Assembly (NCBI GenBank): GCA_012934845.2 | Contig: WNNJ02003225.1 | Location: forward strand, 171,643 to 235,642 | DNA from: Pomphorhynchus laevis | Taxonomy: Eukaryota > Acanthocephala > Palaeacanthocephala > Echinorhynchida > Pomphorhynchidae | Direction of reading: 5' to 3' | Length of the DNA stretch: 64,000 bases | Shown: piece after piece, positions 59,727 through 64,000 of the stretch | How the letters are laid out: the number at the start of each line of letters is the position of its first letter | Numbering within the stretch: the stretch's first letter is position 1 | Notes under the pieces: generated by a model | Database searches by the model: none | What the model was told of the DNA's origin: nothing | What the model saw: the letters and a program-made list of their open reading frames with translations, nothing else | Position numbers and translations under genes: made by a program

Positions 59727-60199
59727 CTACATTTAAAAAAATCACTTTGTGATTTTTAAAACGATACAAGTTGACAAGCTTGATTCAAAAGTTTGAGAAT
59801 GATAAATTGCAGCAAGCGATGCAGACTGGGTTTCAACCCCGAACCTTAAATTGGAAATGTTAAATTTTTGTGTAGATAATGTAAAACTAAATGTAATACA
59901 ATCTGTCGCATGAATATATTATTTGGCATTTGGATTTCTAGATGCAAAATGTTGCTCTTCATTTTAAGAAATTGATACATAGAAAATTTTTGAAAAGCTC
60001 ACACACGTTATTTTTGTGTAAATGTCGTTTTTACACATTTCCACAAACTCTAGTATTGAATAACTCATGATTTGTTCAGATCACGTCATATTATAATTTC
60101 CATTATATTTAGTGTAGATTTAAAGAAAATCCGATATATTACAAGCCCTACTTAAAAACAGAGATGCGCTCGTGCTAGTGTGAAAGAAATCCTTTTTCT

Positions 60200-62920
60200 T
60201 AAATGTTTCTGTCAGTATATCTTTAACTATTTACTAACTTCGAATAGTAAAGTATCTTTTCCTATACTTCCGTATAGGATTACTTACCATACTCCTTACT
60301 CGACCTCCCCTGTATCACTTCTCAATAATTTACATAATTCCGTCAAAATCATCTCCAGTAACATATCCGATCAACCGATTCAACACTCCACTCCTGTCAC
60401 ACATGCCCCAACTTATCTTCATTATCAATCGAGCACTTCTGTCACTCCCACGTTTACCTGCTCTCCTGCCTCTACTTCTACCAGGTCTGTCCGTCCACCA
60501 CTTCCACGTAATCGTTTTCCTTCACGCGATCAATGCATTATCATATCTAACTTAATGTTTCCCGAATCTGCTTATTCTCAATGTCGCCTCGACAATGATG
60601 TATCTGCTTTCAGGTCTATTTTCTCAACCATTCTTCCTGATGATAATCCATCCCTCTTCAATAATATCGATCCTGTATCCTTTATTCGTTTAAACAAATC
60701 CAATCATCTCAGTCCTCCACTCTTAAAAATCGTTTTCCGACATACTTCACATGCCTCTTCAGTACTCTCTCAACGTTTTAAACTTCTTACCACTTCATCT
60801 ACTTGCCGTATCTTTCCTGACCGCTCCCCTTCTGATATTGCCCAGCTCAATTAAGCTCGCATTGAGAAACATCGACGTGAAAACAAAGACCAGTCATCCT
60901 TATCTATACGTCAAATCAACGGAAATTTTCACGTTGTACACACAAGGCTCCTTGTGTGTACATGTCTCCTTGACCCTCTTCCAACGCTTTAAACTTCTTA
61001 CAACTTCATTTAATTGTCGTATCTTTTCTGACCGCTCCCCTTCTGATATTGCCCAAATCAATTTTGTTCGCATTGAGAAGCATCGACGTGAAAACAAAGA
61101 CCAGTCATCCTTATCAATCCGTCAAATAAACGGGAATTTTAACATCGTACGCACGAGCCAAAAATCCAGGCTCAGCCGCCCCATCATGTATGTTCTTTAA
61201 CGAACTTGCCGATCTTCTTAGTGATCTTTTAGTGATAGAGCCCAGCTGACTCTGACTCTATCACTCTAACTAATACTTTTTCTGATTTTAAGTATAAATT
61301 ACTTTCAACAAGCCCAACTCATATTCTCGGCGGTGCTCTCGGCATCATTGCTGTTCCTAACTGCTTCAATGACTATACCTCCTTGTCAATTACTGATCCT
61401 GGTTTGTCCGATCATTTCCTTGTCACTCTTACTCGTCCTTATACCCATACTTCCTCTCAACCTCCAACATTAACTTCTCCAAGTGAGACCTTGGAAACTT
61501 CTCGATATCTCTATTTTCTGTTCTGCCTTACTCAATTCTTCACTCTTTTCGCTTACACTCGACTATTTTTCTCCCGATGATCTTTGCATTCTGTTTGATT
61601 CTAAAATTACGACTATACTCAATAACCTTCTACCCATTCGACCACGACGTTCTCAGCGCTTGCGCCATGCTCCCTGGTTACATTCCTACTGTTGTCGTTC
61701 TAAGCGTCAAATCCGTCACTATTCGTGTGTTTAATCGTTTTTTTAAACATTCTCCAAACATAATCTCTCCACATCTCCGTGCTCACTACCTTTATATTCG
61801 CCGTTCTCATCTCATTATTATGCGTACTAAGCGTACTCTCTTAATCTGCTATTTGCTTTTGACATCGTCGATCACTCGATTCTTCTCAATCGCCTTCGTC
61901 ATGGTTATGGCTTCTCTTTACCCACTGTATCATGGTTTTCTTCATATCTATCAAACCGTACAATTCGCGTCTATTCTAACACTTCTCTCAAATCTTTTGT
62001 TCCTCCAGTCCGGTGTTCCACTAGGCTCAGTATTGGGCCCTTCGTTTTTCTCCCTCTCAGTGACATGTCTTCAATTTCTCATACATTTAACTTCCATGTT
62101 ATGCAAAATGCTGATGACATTCCCATCTATGATCATGCACCTGCTTATCGTATTAACGATCTTAGTGTTTCTGCTTCAAACTGTCTTGTCTCAATTTCCA
62201 ATCATCTTTTTTCCCTTCGCCTTTCTCTGAATCCTGATAAATCTAAAATTATGTGGATCCTACCTCGACGCCTCGGCTTCGAACCTCCCTCCGTATCATT
62301 AAATTCTACAATTATTCCTATCGTTGATAATCTCGTTTTCCTAGGCTTCCATTTTGACAACCGACTTTCACTTAAACCTTCGTTAGAGATAAAGTACGCT
62401 CATCTACCTTGATACTCCGCAACCTCCGTCAAGTTCGTAGATTGATCGATTTCCCTTCTTGTATGACTCTCATATCTTCTCTCTTTTTTCTAGACTCGAT
62501 TATTGTCTTAGTCTATTTTCCAACTCACCTTAATCCACTCCTCTTCCTTTACAACGCATCATCAACGCAGCCGTCCGAATTCTCCTCCGTCTTCGTCGTT
62601 TTGATCATACATCCTACCTATTATTATTTCTTGATAATTCTCGTCCTGTTTACTGTTCCTTGCGTTCCTGTAATTCCCTTCTTTTACATGTCCCAAACTA
62701 CTCTACCTCCTTTGAACTTCGCTCCTTCCTAGTGGCTGCTCCTCTATCGTGGAATCATCTGCCCATTCATATACGCCAATCAACTTCCCTGCAGTGCTTC
62801 AAACGACAAATCCGGTCTCATTTAAACAATTTTAGAAATTTATATGTATATGACGTTTGTAAACGTGCAGTTTTCACGCATTTGCCAAATGAATAAATAA
62901 TTATTGTTATTGTTATTTAA
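60200..62920 (+). mobile_element. CR1/L2-type LINE, degenerate, lacking most of the endonuclease
   Basis: 60270-60860 encodes the ORF1 C-terminal domain (VSAFRSIFSTILPDDNPSLF, VSFIRLNKSN, LKIVFRHTSHASSVLSQRFK), homologous to the intact ORF1 at 30.4-31.8 kb. About 200 bp of it are duplicated at 60970-61190. A short endonuclease end (SVTDPGLSDHFLVTLTR-like) follows at 61383-61450. Then comes RT: SGVPLGSVLGPSFFSL (62011-62060), ADDIPIYDHAP, LNPDKSKIMWILPRR (62105-62270) and the end motif FELRSFLVAAPLSWNHLPIH, FKRQIRSHLNNF (62718-62840). The 3' end has a TTATTG microsatellite at 62890-62918. Several frameshifts occur. Confidence 0.85.
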
Positions 62921-62929
62921 ATAAATAAT

Positions 62930-63030
62930 TATGTAAGAATATTATTATAACAGTAAGAATACTGTTATTATCATAACAGTAAGAATATTATTATTCTTAC
63001 TGTTATGTTTCCCATAACAGTAAGAATAGC
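62930..63030. repeat. Short tandem and inverted repeats of ATAACAGTAAGAATA
   Basis: The 15-bp word occurs about four times, once inverted, forming possible hairpins just 3' of the LINE. Confidence 0.7.
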
Positions 63031-63333
63031 CTGAATGAGTATGGTACCTTCTGACTTTTCGACTCGTTCCAAGTATCTGGATTTTATAATGATAATGACA
63101 TAAATTTGCGGGGTTATAAATAGCGTTTGAATGGACATTTGTTCAAATCGTCAGCCGAATATCACTACGCATTAACATAATTTAAAAGGCAAATTTAAAT
63201 TCTATGCATAAAAAATTAAGACGGAAATTGAATTTATCAATTATTGTTTAAATTATATTAAATTTATAGTAAAATTTTAAATGCAAATCAAAATTTAATA
63301 AAATATTAATAAAAAACTTTAACGGTTACTTAC

Positions 63334-63385
63334 CGCATAATACAGATGGAGTATTTTCCATATTTCTATTCCTTGTTGAATGCAT
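63334..63385 (-). CDS. Small internal or first coding exon
   Basis: An acceptor (GAATTTTTAG) sits directly before ATG, and a consensus donor (GCG|GTAAGTAAC) ends the exon. It encodes MHSTRNRNMENTPSVLC plus one base. The phase fits the Cys-rich exon at 59114-58957. If they join directly, the LINE at 60.2-62.9 kb lies in the intron. Whether the ATG is the start is open. Confidence 0.45.
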
Positions 63386-64000
63386 CTAAAAATTCAGACG
63401 TAAAGTATTTTTACTTTAAGACGTTAGAATTTTAGTAGCAATATACCTGCAATATTAGATATAGTAGATATGGATGTTAACATCAAAATAATGGTGATCT
63501 TCTCTAGCTTATTGTCTGACAAAAACTCAGTACACGAGTAGAGATTAAATGAGTGGTGTAAAGGGGAAAGCATATCAGTCAGAGACAGATAGTTATTTCT
63601 AAAGCATTGTAAGAAGGGAGTGCTTAGAAAGAGGAAATTGATCTATAACAGAGGTTAAACAATCACGATAGATTTTTCGATCTAAGAGATGGAGTACTTT
63701 ATATATCCCGTTGACAATTCGATACGTGTAGTTTTACAATACGATACTTATTTTGGGATACACGTTGTATACATTTTAATATTTGTGTTTTGATTTACAC
63801 CGGCAAAAAAAACAGAGAATTATAAAAGCAGTTTCGCCCTTTGCTGGGCTTTTTCAATTATAAGTAGTTAGTTATAATCAATATGTTTAAACTAGTGTAC
63901 ATATAATATGTAACTAAAAATATCAAACTTATATATATAATTTTAAATCCGATTGTGATAAACTGTGCTTCGGGAGCTAATAAGCTTCAGTTTCATAATT
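63386..64000. other. Intergenic or intron DNA, nothing else recognised
   Basis: A moderately GC-richer patch at 63480-63680 has no frame I can assign. The remainder is AT-rich. Confidence 0.35.
63831..63857 (-). ncRNA. Degenerate hammerhead-like stem-loop
   Basis: Reading minus: TTGAAAAA, stem GCCC/GGGC with loop AGCAAA, then GAAAC and TGC. Stem II and GAAAC are intact, while the CTGATGA box is changed. It resembles a worn member of the set seen at 5.58 kb. Confidence 0.3.

Noticed and set aside
1-64000. tRNA, rRNA or CRISPR features
   Set aside because: No cloverleaf with intact A and B boxes, no rRNA stretches and no regularly spaced repeats were recognised by reading; a tRNAscan-type search was not possible here.

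Overview
This is a very AT-rich stretch of an animal nuclear genome. Genes have GT-AG introns (51 bp to nearly 7 kb) and are separated and invaded by many decayed retroelements. The clearest clue to the lineage is an intact nitrilase-FHIT fusion gene (42532-43878, minus), an arrangement known from Drosophila and Caenorhabditis, so an ecdysozoan (nematode- or arthropod-like) source is likely. The sequence does not fix the species. I see no bacterial, organellar or CRISPR features.

Host genes. (1) 9475-28937, plus: a six-exon gene for a 479-residue histidine phosphatase of the UBASH3/Sts/ecdysteroid-phosphate-phosphatase type. All junctions agree in phase and every expected catalytic residue is present. 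Its introns hold an RTE LINE, an I/Jockey-group LINE, a worn Ty3/gypsy piece, a foldback element and many copies of an AT-rich reverse-transcriptase family. (2) 42532-43878, minus: NitFhit, uninterrupted, with a perfect 450-bp tandem duplication over its 3' end. (3) 50542-55725, minus: the last six exons (257 residues) of an unrecognised protein with a destruction-box-like motif. (4) 36325-36933, minus: an intronless two-membrane-segment protein. (5) Isolated terminal or initial exons at 32569-32724 (plus) and at 37821-38078, 58957-59114, 59601-59726 and 63334-63385 (all minus).

Mobile DNA. The commonest element is a high-copy, AT-rich RT family, tentatively Penelope-like. It has YIDDI and PMGGN boxes, a C-terminal domain, and a tail of about 450 bp ending near TACGTAGACTCAGTTA. 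The tail contains a segment that can fold as an H-type pseudoknot. Other elements are an RTE LINE (15.2-17.4 kb, with a second 3' end at 49.8-50.1 kb), two long copies and two short scraps of one I/Jockey-type LINE, CR1/L2-type LINEs (0-0.4, 29.9, 30.3-32.0 and 60.2-62.9 kb), and fragments of an RT family with an octapeptide repeat and an IPRGAR motif (37.3, 44.3 and 46.2 kb).

RNA-like motifs. Several small repeats carry hammerhead-ribozyme-like cores. The best is at 5581-5606 (minus): CTGATGA, a 5-bp stem and GAAAC, lying inside a long inverted repeat. Weaker relatives are at 8305, 34051, 55204 and 63831. Penelope-like elements elsewhere are known to carry hammerheads, so this set of motifs is the most promising lead to an under-described system in the window.
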